Assembly (NCBI RefSeq): GCF_000350225.1
Contig: NW_005179084.1
Coordinates: 69,645-125,908, forward strand
Reading direction: 5' to 3'
DNA: 56,264 bases
From: Chondrus crispus
Lineage: Eukaryota > Rhodophyta > Florideophyceae > Gigartinales > Gigartinaceae
Shown here: piece by piece, positions 1 to 9,657 of the stretch
Layout: every line of letters starts with the position of its first letter
How positions within the stretch are numbered: the first letter of the stretch is position 1
Position numbers and translations under genes: made by a program
The notes under the pieces: generated by a model
Told to the model about the DNA's origin: nothing
Seen by the model: the letters and a program-made list of their open reading frames with translations, nothing else
Databases searched by the model: none

Positions 1-139
1 GCCGCACGTTGCGCGCGGGCGTCACGGGCGCCGCACCGCCGCCCGCCTTGCACCCCCTTGCACGAGCGCCGCGCGGGGCGCGGGCGCCCCCGACGCCCCG
101 GAAGCGCGCGGGGGCGGCGGCGCGGAGCACCGCGCGCAT
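1..139 (-). CDS. Partial minus-strand gene start, possible mitochondrial protein
   Basis: A minus-strand frame begins with ATG at 139-137 and stays open to the left edge (46 codons seen). An in-frame TGA lies at 166-164, so this is the first ATG of the frame. The peptide starts MRAVLRAAAPARFRGVGG and is rich in Arg and Ala with no Asp or Glu, as in mitochondrial (or plastid) targeting presequences. The body of the protein lies outside the window, so no function can be given. The region is very GC-rich and several other frames are open by chance, which lowers confidence. Confidence 0.35.
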   Translation of the reverse strand, partial: MRAVLRAAAPARFRGVGGARAPRGARARGCKAGGGAAPVTPARNVR

Positions 140-724
140 CTTGCCGCTGTCTTCCGCGGCCAGTCAGTACGGCTGCGGCAGGCGGCCCCCCGCCCAGCGA
201 AGGCGGTGCTCCCCCGCGCCGTTCGCGCAGGGCGCGCGCTGTATGCCCGCGCGGAGGCCCCGTGGGACGGGCGCTGCCCGCCGCCGCGCGCGCGAAAGGC
301 GCGCACCCAACAAGAGCTCGCCGCCGCGCAACGCGCACCCCGCCGATCCGGCCAGCGCGCGTCCGCTCGCAGAGGGTCTGCCAGGGAGATCCGGCGTTCA
401 CCCAATCGCTGCCGTCGCCGGTTGACCAGATCACTCCCGCGCGCAATGCGGGACGTCACCTAGGGCGGCGCCCACAATGGCTTATAAAAAAACAGGGGCA
501 GCCTCCCCACCGTTTCGCACCCCTGCCGCTTGGCCCGTCCCTCTTGCATCGTTACCCCGCATCTCCGCACGCCAGCAATGAACGTAGAAAGCCTTCCCTC
601 GCTGTATGCCCCCCCTAATCACTACGCCCGCCCGTTTCGTTGGACAAACCTTCCTCCACCCCCGCTTGCGTCACAATCGCGAGCGAGGTACCGTTACCCC
701 CAATATAACTTGTTGACAAGTGAC
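140..724. other. GC-rich intergenic DNA, no supported gene
   Basis: Very GC-rich to about 460, then mixed. Several overlapping frames on both strands have low-complexity Arg/Ala/Pro translations typical of chance ORFs in GC-rich DNA. A TATA-like stretch (TTATAAAAAAA) lies at about 482-492 on the plus strand, but no convincing plus-strand gene follows it. If the frame starting at 139 is real, its promoter is here. Confidence 0.5.
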
Positions 725-788
725 AAAAAAGGGGCAGGGCCGTTGACCAAGTTGACACCAACTTGGTCAAGGCCCTGCCCCTTTTTTT
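725..788. repeat. Long near-perfect hairpin
   Basis: The left arm (725-754) is an A-run, then GGGGCAGGGCC, one extra G, then TTGACCAAGTTG. The right arm (759-788) is CAACTTGGTCAA, GGCCCTGCCCC and a T-run. The stem is about 29-30 bp with one bulged base and a 4-base loop. It ends in an A-run on one side and a T-run on the other, so either strand would form a strong structured RNA. It could be a small foldback element; no target duplication was identified. Confidence 0.75.
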
Positions 789-828
789 CTACTGCCTAAC
801 TTTCGGCTGCGCTTGTGCCTGGCACCTC

Positions 829-1236
829 ATGTTAAGACACACCCTCAAAAACGGAGCATGTTAAGACACACCCTCAGGGTGTGTCTTAACATGCCCCGTT
901 TTTCTGCAGTTTGCTTTGCTTTGCCCAAAGAGGTGATTTGGCGTGCTATGAGTGGCTCCTACGTTTTAATTTTTGAGTTTAAGAAAAGCAAGGGCTTAAG
1001 TATGTGGTTCCGTGAACTCCGATACCCCCCGATCCCCGAGGGAGCGGGTGGCCGTCGGATACTTTATTGCGTCGCGACTACGGCATGCCCTATTGGCTAT
1101 GTCTTATTACTGTGGTGTGCTGTACTGTCGTCTGGATGTAACCACAAAGAAGCATACGGTATTTGTTAAGAATTTAAAAGTATTCCTGGCAAAACCGGGC
1201 AAGGCAAGCAAAAACCAGCCTATTAAGACACACCCT
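829..1236. mobile_element. Inverted-repeat element (MITE-like), longer copy
   Basis: The core element runs 876-1236 (361 bp) between inverted ends: AGGGTGTGTCTTAACATG at 876-893 and TTAAGACACACCCT at 1223-1236. Outside the left end is an inverted copy of the first 28 bp (847-874), so 847-903 is a palindrome with one mismatch around base 875. A further direct copy, CATGTTAAGACACACCCT, lies at about 828-845. A shorter copy in the opposite orientation is at 17321-17531. Relative to that copy this one has about 150 extra internal bases (roughly 1000-1155). No protein is encoded. It is a non-autonomous element; the superfamily is not identifiable by eye. Confidence 0.75.
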
Positions 1237-3528
1237 GCACAGCCTGCCCCTCGTCCCCGCACCCACTCTGCATGTGCACTATTGTTCTATACTTGCCTCT
1301 ATACAAACCTCCGATGCACGACAGCCTACCCGCTTACCGACAACTCCTTGTAGGCCAAACTGTACTGTAACGTCAGGACATTTCGTAGCCCTTACGATAG
1401 CCTCATCTCAACGCGAAAGTATACTTTACTACTGCTGCTAAATTGACGTGTTACAGTAGCAGTGTCACCGACGGTGTCGACGCCAACTGCCGCCCTCGTG
1501 AAACGAACACGCTCTTGTCTGAAATATCCACTTGCACTCGCAGCCACATCCGCGCCCCAAACATCTTCTTCTGGAGGTCCCCGCACATGCATTTCGCATG
1601 CACGTGCCAACGCCATGGGCTCAGGGGCTCTGAAACAGACACTCCGCAACAACTCGCGACCGTGTGCACCATCGCTCACATGAGGCACAGCGCATCCGTC
1701 CGTCGTTTTACTGTACTGTGACACGCCCCTTCCCTGCCGTTTTCACACTCCCGCATGCTCACCGTTCACTCAGTACTGTACTTGCAAGTCTTGTGATTGC
1801 ATTCTTGTCCTTTTCGCCACGGCTCCGCTCGCAGCGTTGATAGATTTTCAACACGATAAAAGCCACTCCCCGTGCAGTCTGTCACCGCTTCTGCTCAGAA
1901 CTGTGAGCTCCGCTTGTAGCACTTGTCACACGCTTGATGCGTGAGGTGTCCTCCAGTGGGCTGTGTCACTGCTTTTTTGTGCAACTCCATTAAGTTTGCG
2001 TGCTGTCGTGGGGCTGAGTGACATCACAAAAATGTATTAATGCACGCAACTGTTTCCGGACACCGCTTCTCGGCGGGCCACGTGAAGTTTGGCTTGGATA
2101 CAAGGTTGCCACCGGCCAGATCAGCACATGCGGAAGTTCCCCGTCGTGCGATCCCACGGAACAGGACCCTGCGCTGACAAAGAGAAAGCAGAAAACCTCG
2201 GGCAGGATGCCCGACTGCCGTTACATATCCGTGGAAGCTACAGCAACTTGTCTTCGCTATCACAACCCATGTCCGACTTGCACGATCGATGTTCATGGAC
2301 GTACTGTACAGGGAAGGGTCATCATAATGCGTAACTGCACGCTGTGCAATTAGCATACAGTATGCATTACAAGTGTGCGATGGATGCATTCCGCCAGGCG
2401 TGCCGTGCATACCCGGTACGGTACAATGCCGCCATGTCCCACATGCAAGTTTTGATTACTTTTTTGTACCCTGCGTGCTCGTACAAAGATCAGCCAGTCA
2501 TTTTCCGAGATCTTGCTGTGACAGGTCGGCTGCGTACTGCTGTGCGATTGCTACGGTACATGTGTAGCACTTGAACTGTAGTGCCGTGCGTGACGATGAA
2601 AGCCTGCAGAACTCTCCTTGGCGCCAGAGAGGGGCGACGGCACCAGTGCCAGGCTTGGTTTTCGCTACGTGTATGTAGTCTGCTGCACTCGCACCGTGTC
2701 CACGTGTGCGAAGGGGTTTTTGGCGCCTGTCATACCGATTAGGTCTATTTTGAAGCATATATGTCCTTCTTGCGCTTTCGTCCCATTCGTTGAGATATCG
2801 AAGAACCAGTACAGTAACGCTTTCGAAAAAGAGAAAGTTGTTCTTCAAGAAATATATTTTTACGTATGACCTACGAATAGTAGCTACTATCCAGCTGTTT
2901 TGAAAAGCAGTCCAATTACTCATAAAATGATTCTTTTCAATGCCAAAAACCTTCTGGCAAAACACGAGTATATTCCCTTCCTTCTTAATTATCGTTTTTT
3001 CTGTCGTAAAGAACTGCCTGAAATCTTTATTATTCCCACCTGATCATGAACAAAGAATGCTGTCAACGTCCCCCTCTCAGCGATAGCCATTGGACGATCC
3101 TGATCTCCAGCTAGAAGAAGTCGCTATTCGATTTCTCAATCGCATCACGATTCTGTAGAAAAACATTCGCTGTGGTTCTTTATTGTTCACATCTATTATG
3201 CGGAAAACGAAAGCACCCTCATCACGCCACGAGTGGGGACACTCTTAACAGCACCAACCCACTTGCACATGGCATTCAAACCAACCGTGAAAGGACAAAT
3301 TTTCTAAAATGTTTAAATAGTTCTGAAATTTAGGATTTTAAGAACATTTCTGTGAAAAAAAATGAAACTCATCTTTCTGTAATGCGAATTTCTTTGCCGC
3401 AGCAATCGCACCAGGCAGTGCCAGCTTCGCGCGAGCGCAGATCAGACCGCCCATCCCGGCGAGACATCATTCGGCCTAACTCTTCAACTCCGCCGCGGCT
3501 TGGTACACTGCCTCATCCCCGAATAGCG
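1237..3528. other. Intergenic DNA, no supported gene
   Basis: No ORF here has a recognisable domain or coherent composition. Scattered TACTGTAC/GTACAGTA words occur (for example near 1351, 1713, 1770 and 2302), as in the Copia LTR further right, so decayed LTR sequence may be present. The last part (about 2860-3380) is AT-richer and probably holds the promoter of the gene starting at 3529. Confidence 0.5.
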
Positions 3529-4253
3529 ATGACGAACGAGAAGGGCCTCTTCGAGCGAGTCGGCGACGGCGCGATCCCGGGTACGTTTGTGGGGTTTTCT
3601 CTCGGCGCAGCTCGCGCCTATTTGGAGTCGAGAACTATTGCAGATAAGAGCGTTGCCGCCATCGCCTCGGCGAAAAGCGCGAAAGTTCCACCTACGGCAG
3701 CTGCGCTTCACGCACTGCGACCAAAAGTAAGTCTAGATGAATTGTTTCATCAGTAACTGCAACCAGCTGTGTTGCCAACATCGCCGATGCTCGCGATGCA
3801 TATCTCGCCTATCCGTATTTGCAGCGCTTGTCGTCCTCCGCCGCATAGTCTGGGACAAAGAGACATCCATTGCATTTGGCGAAAGATTGTCATTGTGCAG
3901 TTGACTAACCCTTGCCATTGCCAACTTTGTTTCGATGTGTTCGCGATTTCTAGCCATTGCCTGCTCTATTTGCGACCACGGCGATATATGGGGTTCTCGG
4001 TGGTACATTCACTGGGACAGAAGCGATCGTAGAGTCAATAAGAGGGAAAGAAGACATGTGGAATCGTGTAATCGGGGCGGCAACAGCTGGCTCACTAGTA
4101 GGTCTTCGCACAGCGTCAGTCAAGATAAGCGGACTTGCCGCTTTCACCTGCGGTTTCATGACCATGTTTGTGGAGGCCGTTGGCGGCACATGGGGACCTG
4201 TTGATGATCCGAGCTTAGAACGAAGAGCAGATATCTATAAAGCGGAGGCATAG
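3529..4253 (+). CDS. Tim17/Tim22/Tim23-family protein, NDUFA11 (complex I B14.7)-like
   Basis: Two exons, 3529-3726 and 3954-4253, give a 165-residue protein. The intron is 3727-3953 with donor GTAAGT and acceptor TTTCTAG; joining is in phase and fuses LRPK to PLPALFATTAIYG. The protein has glycine- and alanine-rich helices of the Tim17 type (IPGTFVGFSLGAARAYLES near the start, VIGAATAGSLVGLRTASV and AAFTCGFMTMFVEAVGG later), consistent with four membrane spans in the mitochondrial inner membrane. Known roles of this family are preprotein translocation or, for NDUFA11, respiratory complex I assembly. Short length and the pattern around the third helix favour NDUFA11, but a Tim-type translocase subunit is not excluded. 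The frame is open upstream to 3352; the ATG at 3529 is chosen because it directly precedes the conserved region. It converges on the HSP60 gene. Confidence 0.75.
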
Positions 4254-4741
4254 CCTGCCCGGGCTTGCGGCGAACACGAAATCAGTGATGTTTTTCCAAA
4301 CCATGCCTGATACGGCTATGAAGAAGACTTTGGTTCTTACGTGCGATGTAGTCGGGACTCAACCTATCACGTCACAAACGCACGCCTGGTATATGTCCTA
4401 CCTCTATAGAAGCTGAAGCAGAAGGTCAAATACATAGTTGCCATGTTGTCTCAGGCTCGTTTATAAGAGATCCCGTTTACTCTACTCTTCCGTAGTAAAG
4501 GCACGGCCGGGTTTGCCTTTGTCTGTAGTTTCCCGCCCTTGATCTTGCTTCACAAAGGATCAAGGAAAACCCAAACAGTGCGGTGACTACGCTCTGGGGG
4601 CTCGGGGCTATCTGCAGCTCCGATCTCTACTCTAAACTTTAGACGCAGTACCCCCGGAAACAAGCACCCAAAGACGAGACCCAATTGAAAAGAGATCCGC
4701 GCTAATCCAACAAAGTTAAAGTGATTCTGCAGAACAAAGGC
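4254..4741. other. Shared 3' intergenic region between convergent genes
   Basis: 488 bp between the stop of the Tim17-like gene and the stop of HSP60 on the opposite strand. It should contain both 3' UTRs and polyadenylation sites. I see no ORF or repeat of note. Confidence 0.6.
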
Positions 4742-6733
4742 TTAGAACATTCCTCCGCCCATGCCTCCCATTCCGCCACCACCGCCGGCGGCCGCTGCCA
4801 TAGCCGCCATTTCAGCGCTTTCGTCCTTCGGATTGTCAACGACCATGCACTCTGTTGTTGCCATCAATCCTGCCACTGACGCTGCTTGTTCCAACGCTGT
4901 ACGCTGTACCTTCGTGGGGTCAATAATTCCAGACTTGACGAGGTCTACATATTCTCCCGTTTGGGCGTTGTATCCGAGCGGGCTCGGTCCGGTGTGGTTC
5001 AATAGCCGTTCCACGACAACGGATCCTTCCACACCAGCATTCCGCGCGATAGAGAAACATGGTACTCTCAAGGCCTTGCGAACGATTTCAATGCCGACGT
5101 TCTGATCAAAATTTTCGCCCTTCTGATTTGTAAGGGCCTCTCGTGACGCAAGAAGAAGTGCCGTGCCACCTCCTGGTACAATCCCCTCCTCCACAGCTGC
5201 ACGAGTGGCATTCAATGCGTCCGTGAATCTGTCCTTCCTCTCAGATACTTCCACCTCACTAACACCGCCGACCTTGATCACAGCTACACCGCCGCTGAGC
5301 TTGGCAAGGCGCTCATGAATTTTCTCCTTGTCATATTCACTACTTGCGGACTCGATACTATCCCGGAGCATTTCGCATCGATCATCCACGGCTGATCTGT
5401 CACCAGATCCGTCCAAGATAATAGTGTCGTCCTTGGTAATTGTGATCTTCTTGGCAGAACCGAGGCCCTCGAGTGTCATGTCCTCCACTTTCATGTCTAG
5501 ATCACTGCTGACAAGCTGGGCTCCAGTCATGACGGCAATATCTTCGAGGTTAGCTTTGCGGCGATCTCCGAAGCCAGGAGCCTTGACGGCACACACCTTG
5601 ATGCCAAGGCGGAGTTTGTTGACAACAAGGGTAGCAAGAGCTTCGCTCTCGACGTCTTCTGCAATGATGAGAAGAGGACGCTGAGACTTCATGACACCCT
5701 CCAGGATTGGTAGGATTGAGGCGACTGTGGAAACCTTCTTCTCAACACAGAGAATAAAGGCGTTCTCAAACTCTACTTTCTGGGCCTTGGGGTCAGTGAC
5801 AAAGTAAGGGGAGATGTAGCCACGGTCGAACTTCATACCCTCGACAATTTCTAGTTCATCGCTGACGGTCTTGCCATCAGAAACTGTAATAGTACCCTCG
5901 CGGCCCACCTTCTCCATGGCCTCGGCTATAAGCTGACCGACTTGGGCATCGCCATTGGCGGAAATGGTGGCGACCTAAAGATGCACGAAGAAGTAAGGGT
6001 AATTGGCACATTGAAATGAAAAGTTAGCAATCGCTTATGAGCTGCTTCTCAAGAAGCGTAGGACTTCGAGAGCGAGAGAGGGCTCTTGCAATCAGAGTAA
6101 CTATGACTGACTGTTATAGTGTGTCATCTGGAAGGCGCAACAGTCACCAAATCGGCAACTGCTTAAGCGCATCAGAAATTAAAACAAATATCATCATGCA
6201 GCAAGAGGCATCAGGAATAGGGACCAACGTACCGAACAAATCTCCTCCTTGGTACTGATGGCTTGAGTCATAGACTTTAACGACTCCAAAACCTTCTCCA
6301 CGGCGAGATCGATCCCCCGCTTCAGATCCATAGGATTCATTCCTGCGGCGACAGCCTTGATTCCCTCCGAGTAGATGGCCCTAGTCAAGACAGTAGCCGT
6401 AGTGGTGCCATCGCCTGCGATATTGTTAGTATCGTTGGCGACGCTACGGACGAGCTGGGCGCCGAGGTTCATGTGCTTGTCCTTAAACTCGATGTTCTTG
6501 GCAACGGTGACGCCGTCCTTGGTGATCTGCGGGGGGCCAAAACTCTTCTCGATGACGACGTTGCGGCCCTTCGGGCCGAGCGTGACCTCGACGGCGTCGG
6601 CTAGCGAATCGACACCGCGAGCCATCAGGTTGCGAGCCTCGGTCGAGAAGCGCAAGTCCTTGCCCGTGGCCAGGCCGCGCGCCAGGCGCGGGATGTTCCG
6701 ACGCGCCGAAGCGCGGAGCATTAACGGAAGCAT
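4742..6733 (-). CDS. HSP60: Mitochondrial chaperonin HSP60 (group I, GroEL type)
   Basis: Two exons on the minus strand, 6733-6233 (167 codons) and 5974-4742 (410 codons plus stop), give a 577-residue protein, close to the usual length for the family. The intron (6232-5975) has donor GTACGT and acceptor CTTTAG; splicing joins STKEEICS to [11 protein letters not shown] in phase. The first about 25 residues ([20 protein letters not shown]) look like a mitochondrial presequence. Family marks include [10 protein letters not shown], the ATP-site region [10 protein letters not shown], the chaperonin signature [12 protein letters not shown] and the C-terminal Gly-Met tail ending [11 protein letters not shown]. 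With co-chaperonin HSP10 it folds imported matrix proteins using ATP. It starts head-to-head with the DUF3598 gene, 511 bp away. No disabling change is seen. Confidence 0.97.
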
Positions 6734-7244
6734 GGCGGACCGATCGAGGCTGGTGAATTGGGCTCAACGTAGGATGGATCGGGAATGTGCTGAGTCGGCT
6801 GGGGAAGAGAGGCGGCCAAGGTACAGTGCAGGCTTAATAACTGGGGCTAAAAGGCCTGATCAGAAATTCTTTCCGACGTCGAAGGCGACGGGATCAAGTC
6901 ACCGTCGGCGACCTGGTGAGATCTGAGGCCCGTTGTGATTGGTGAATTCTGGACAGTATGAATGAGCCTGCATCATCGAGCACGACATCCTATTCCTCCA
7001 GAAGCGTCTGCTGCACAATCCTACCAATCACATCAACCCGTCTGAAATGGGGTTACTGTAATGGGTCTTGTGTAAGTTCTCTCCTGGTGTGATAAACGTC
7101 AATCTGCCCTCAGTGCGCGCCAGCTGCCCTCCGGGCGAGGCAGATGATACAACCTCCCATCGCTGCTCACCGCCATCTACCCTTCGAAGGGTACGCTCAC
7201 ACTTCCACGAAAGCCAACAGCAATCCCTTCGCCCTGCCGAATGA
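6734..7244. promoter_or_regulatory. Divergent promoter region, HSP60 and DUF3598 gene
   Basis: This 511 bp segment separates the start codons of two genes transcribed away from each other, so it should contain both promoters and 5' UTRs. I see no clear TATA box and no perfect tandem heat-shock element (alternating GAA/TTC units), although single GAA/TTC words are present. The assignment rests on position only. Confidence 0.5.
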
Positions 7245-8234
7245 ATGGAGGATGTTCCCCGCCGACTGAGCGGCGCGTACGGTTCCGAAGGCGGTGATCT
7301 GCGCAAGCGCACACGCACTGTCACTGAGCAGTCTTGGCAAGGCTACCTCAAAAACTGCGGCAATTGGATTGGGAAGCGGGCCCTCTCCAACGCACGTGGT
7401 CGCGTCCTCGTGGACCTCCCCACCCGTGTCATCGCCGAGCGATTTCGCACCTCCCAGGGGGAGCAGTTTATGCTATGGACCACGCGCGTTCGCACCGCAG
7501 ATGCCATAGACGAAGCGCAGGACGAATGGTCAAGACCGGAGCTTGCAGAATTCGGCGCACTTGTCGCAGACGGTTCGTTCTCCGTCGGTGCAGAGGTCTT
7601 TCAAGGGGAGCCTATTTCCGTCGACCAGTCGCTGCTAGATGACAGCAATCGCGTCCGCACGACTCACGCTTTCGACTGGGAGGGCTGCCTATCCGGTATC
7701 GTCGCCAGCAGGGAACGCAAACTGCCCGAGGAAGATTTTGACGCAAACGGCAATAGAATCAGCACCAACGCGAAGATGGGCCTCGGGTTCGTCGAACCTG
7801 TCGCCTGGCGCAGTCCGAAAGTCCTCTTTGACTACACGCTCGGGCAGTGGGAGGGGCGCGGCGTGTCGGTCGATGCGCGTACGGGTGAGACACACAACCT
7901 ATCTTCGCGTTTCAAGATCATGCCGGCGGAGGATGATCGCATCGCGGAAAGCTCGGTGATTCGCATCGCAGGCGGCGGGCCGTCGCGAGTTTTTGACGCA
8001 GAGGGGAGGCGCGATGAGAATCTGCTCATTTATGCGGAGGCTAACGTGCACAAGTGCTTGTTGCCGGGCGGCATTTCTGTTTCTTCCCCGATAAGGATTC
8101 GGAGCGGACGACCATTCGCTCTGGAGACTGCGTTTTTGGTGAGACCTGACTCGCGAAAGAGGGTCATTCGTTTGTACAATAGAGACTGTTACTGGGTTAA
8201 TACCCTTTTTATCAACGAGCGCAGAATTGGCTAG
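7245..8234 (+). CDS. DUF3598 family protein (lipocalin-like, cyanobacterial/algal)
   Basis: An intronless frame of 329 residues from ATG 7245. Near residue 30 it has QSWQGYLKNCGNWIGKRALS, followed by a beta-rich stretch; near the C-terminus it has ALETAFLVRPDSRKRVIRLY and NRDCYWVNTLFINERR. A leading 'shot W/G' segment and a closing arginine-tyrosine beta strand resemble DUF3598 proteins of cyanobacteria and photosynthetic eukaryotes, which fold as two calycin-like beta-barrels. Their biochemical role is not established; plastid function is often presumed. The first residues (MEDVPRRLSGAYGSEGG) are not an obvious transit peptide. Assignment is by remembered family pattern; a profile search would be decisive. 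Confidence 0.6.
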   Translation: MEDVPRRLSGAYGSEGGDLRKRTRTVTEQSWQGYLKNCGNWIGKRALSNARGRVLVDLPTRVIAERFRTSQGEQFMLWTTRVRTADAIDEAQDEWSRPELAEFGALVADGSFSVGAEVFQGEPISVDQSLLDDSNRVRTTHAFDWEGCLSGIVASRERKLPEEDFDANGNRISTNAKMGLGFVEPVAWRSPKVLFDYTLGQWEGRGVSVDARTGETHNLSSRFKIMPAEDDRIAESSVIRIAGGGPSRVFDAEGRRDENLLIYAEANVHKCLLPGGISVSSPIRIRSGRPFALETAFLVRPDSRKRVIRLYNRDCYWVNTLFINERRIG

Positions 8235-8973
8235 TGCCTGAGGCTGTCGACTGATGATGCAATACTTTGCAGGATATTCCAGCTAACAGAGCAGTGTTTA
8301 TAAAGTACCAAATCCTGATCTCGTCATCATGTAACGTTCCATCTCTGTGCTTGTTGACAAATAACGTCTGCCAATTAGCAATGCTTTAGAATATGCCATT
8401 CAAAGTAGTGCCAGCATGCTACACACCCCAGGAACTTGTGCAGTCGTCATCAGGACGTACAGTCGTCGGCCATGGCGAATCGCCAGGGACATAGACCATA
8501 CTGTGCACGACACGTGCCGACAGCTACAGTACTCTAGCTAGAGGACAAGGAAAATCACGCGTCCTCTTCTGGGGGGCATTCCGGTCAGGCTCGCAAGGAC
8601 CCGTACTTGGACGTTTGGGATGATATCTCGATAGAATCATGGGGCAGGGCACGAAGAAGGGGCGATGTCGAGGGGGAAGGGAGTTGGTCGCACGGGAGAA
8701 CCGAACTGGTGGCGTCGGGAATGATGCGTTTGGCACACTTTCGTTGAAAGTGCTTCGCGTTCGTTTCATAATTGACCTTTTTTGTGATTTGAAGCTCCTT
8801 CGGGGCTCGTTGCGGGCAAGAAACTGCCGTTTTGATTGGTAAATTCAATGATTTTCGCTGTCCTGAATACCGTGTAGAAACCGCCCAGAAGGGTCTACCC
8901 AGGGTACTGTATGTATTGATTATGAAGCAAGTCCTCCCCTCCGTCGGCGGTGGCGTAAGTTTTTCCTGCGCGG
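8235..8973. other. Intergenic DNA, no supported gene
   Basis: It holds the 3' end of the DUF3598 transcript and the 5' region of the next gene. A GTAAGT at 8955-8960 just upstream of the ATG at 8974 could be a splice donor in a 5' leader, but no acceptor arrangement is convincing. TACAGTACT and ACGTGCCG words at 8505-8535 resemble the TACTGTA/ACGTG-rich DNA described elsewhere. Confidence 0.45.
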
Positions 8974-9579
8974 ATGCCCTTCGACCTGGCAAATACATTC
9001 TACTCACCAGGCACAGTAAGCTGTGTGTACGCCGAGTCCGAAAGGGATTGCCTTCACAAGACATTGCTCATCGGCCCCGCTCGTGGAGAAGGAGCAAGAA
9101 ATATGTCACAAAACGAGAAGGCCAAGGGCACGACCCTGCCCGGTTCACTCCGCAACTTTTTAACCGTAACGGAGTCAGATGGTGCCCCGCGCACCGGTCT
9201 CGTGGAACCTTCCCCATTACTCAGCCGCATAAAAGAGTTTTTGCCTCACATGGCGGCCGCAAATGAGGCTCTTGAGCACGCAGCCCCCGAGCAGAGTGCT
9301 GTCGAGGTAGAGAAAGTAGTGGGGCAGGCAGCAGGGGAGCGTAGCGAACAGAAATCTGGTCCAGTTGTAGACATGGACTTGTACGTTGATGAAAGCATGG
9401 GAAAGCTCGTTGGAACCACGTTCGAGGCCGAAGAAGATTCGGAGGATGACGCAGAAAATTCATTTGACGACCAGAAATCTGCACCGGCCCCGCCGCTTAT
9501 TGAGGTGATTACGGAAGAGTCTAAAGATGCTTCGAAAAGGAAAGACCGCGCTGAGCGGGAAAAGGAGACATCCCCTTAG
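8974..9579 (+). CDS. NOPCHAP1-like (DUF4598, C12orf45 family) snoRNP assembly factor
   Basis: A 201-residue frame. The diagnostic part is residues 79-145: EPSPLLSRIKEFLPHMAAAN, then EALEHAA, and further on GPVVDMDLYVDESMG, followed by an acidic serine-rich stretch (EAEEDSEDDAENSFDD) and a basic tail. Human NOPCHAP1 has the same order: a helix with SPLL and FLP-M-AN, a V-MD motif, then an acidic region. In animals this factor bridges NOP58 and the R2TP complex in box C/D snoRNP assembly; the same role is inferred here. An internal ATG at 9103 gives a 158-residue form that keeps all motifs; I kept 8974 because an LLI segment before 9103 resembles the N-terminal part of the human protein. It ends 78 bp from the convergent Rav1-like gene. 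Confidence 0.65.
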   Translation: MPFDLANTFYSPGTVSCVYAESERDCLHKTLLIGPARGEGARNMSQNEKAKGTTLPGSLRNFLTVTESDGAPRTGLVEPSPLLSRIKEFLPHMAAANEALEHAAPEQSAVEVEKVVGQAAGERSEQKSGPVVDMDLYVDESMGKLVGTTFEAEEDSEDDAENSFDDQKSAPAPPLIEVITEESKDASKRKDRAEREKETSP

Positions 9580-9657
9580 TGTGATGTGAAGTGTAGTCAC
9601 TGTTCTATTCGAACTTTACCGCAGGACACCGTTATTTACCTCGTGGCTGCCTTGTCG

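Noticed and set aside
9..618. Overlapping Arg/Ala/Pro-rich frames at the left edge
   Set aside because: They overlap on both strands, have low-complexity translations and no domain; GC-rich DNA produces such frames by chance.
876..1236. Assignment of the palindrome-capped MITE to piggyBac because TTAA occurs near its ends
   Set aside because: TTAA lies inside the inverted repeat rather than flanking it as a target duplication, and the outer AGGGTGTGTC is part of the conserved end.
2498..2965. A minus-strand 155-residue frame
   Set aside because: No start context, no domain, and composition typical of non-coding DNA.
8832..9266. Alternative plus-strand frame overlapping the NOPCHAP1-like gene
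   Set aside because: The conserved SPLL/FLP-M-AN and V-MD motifs are in the other frame.
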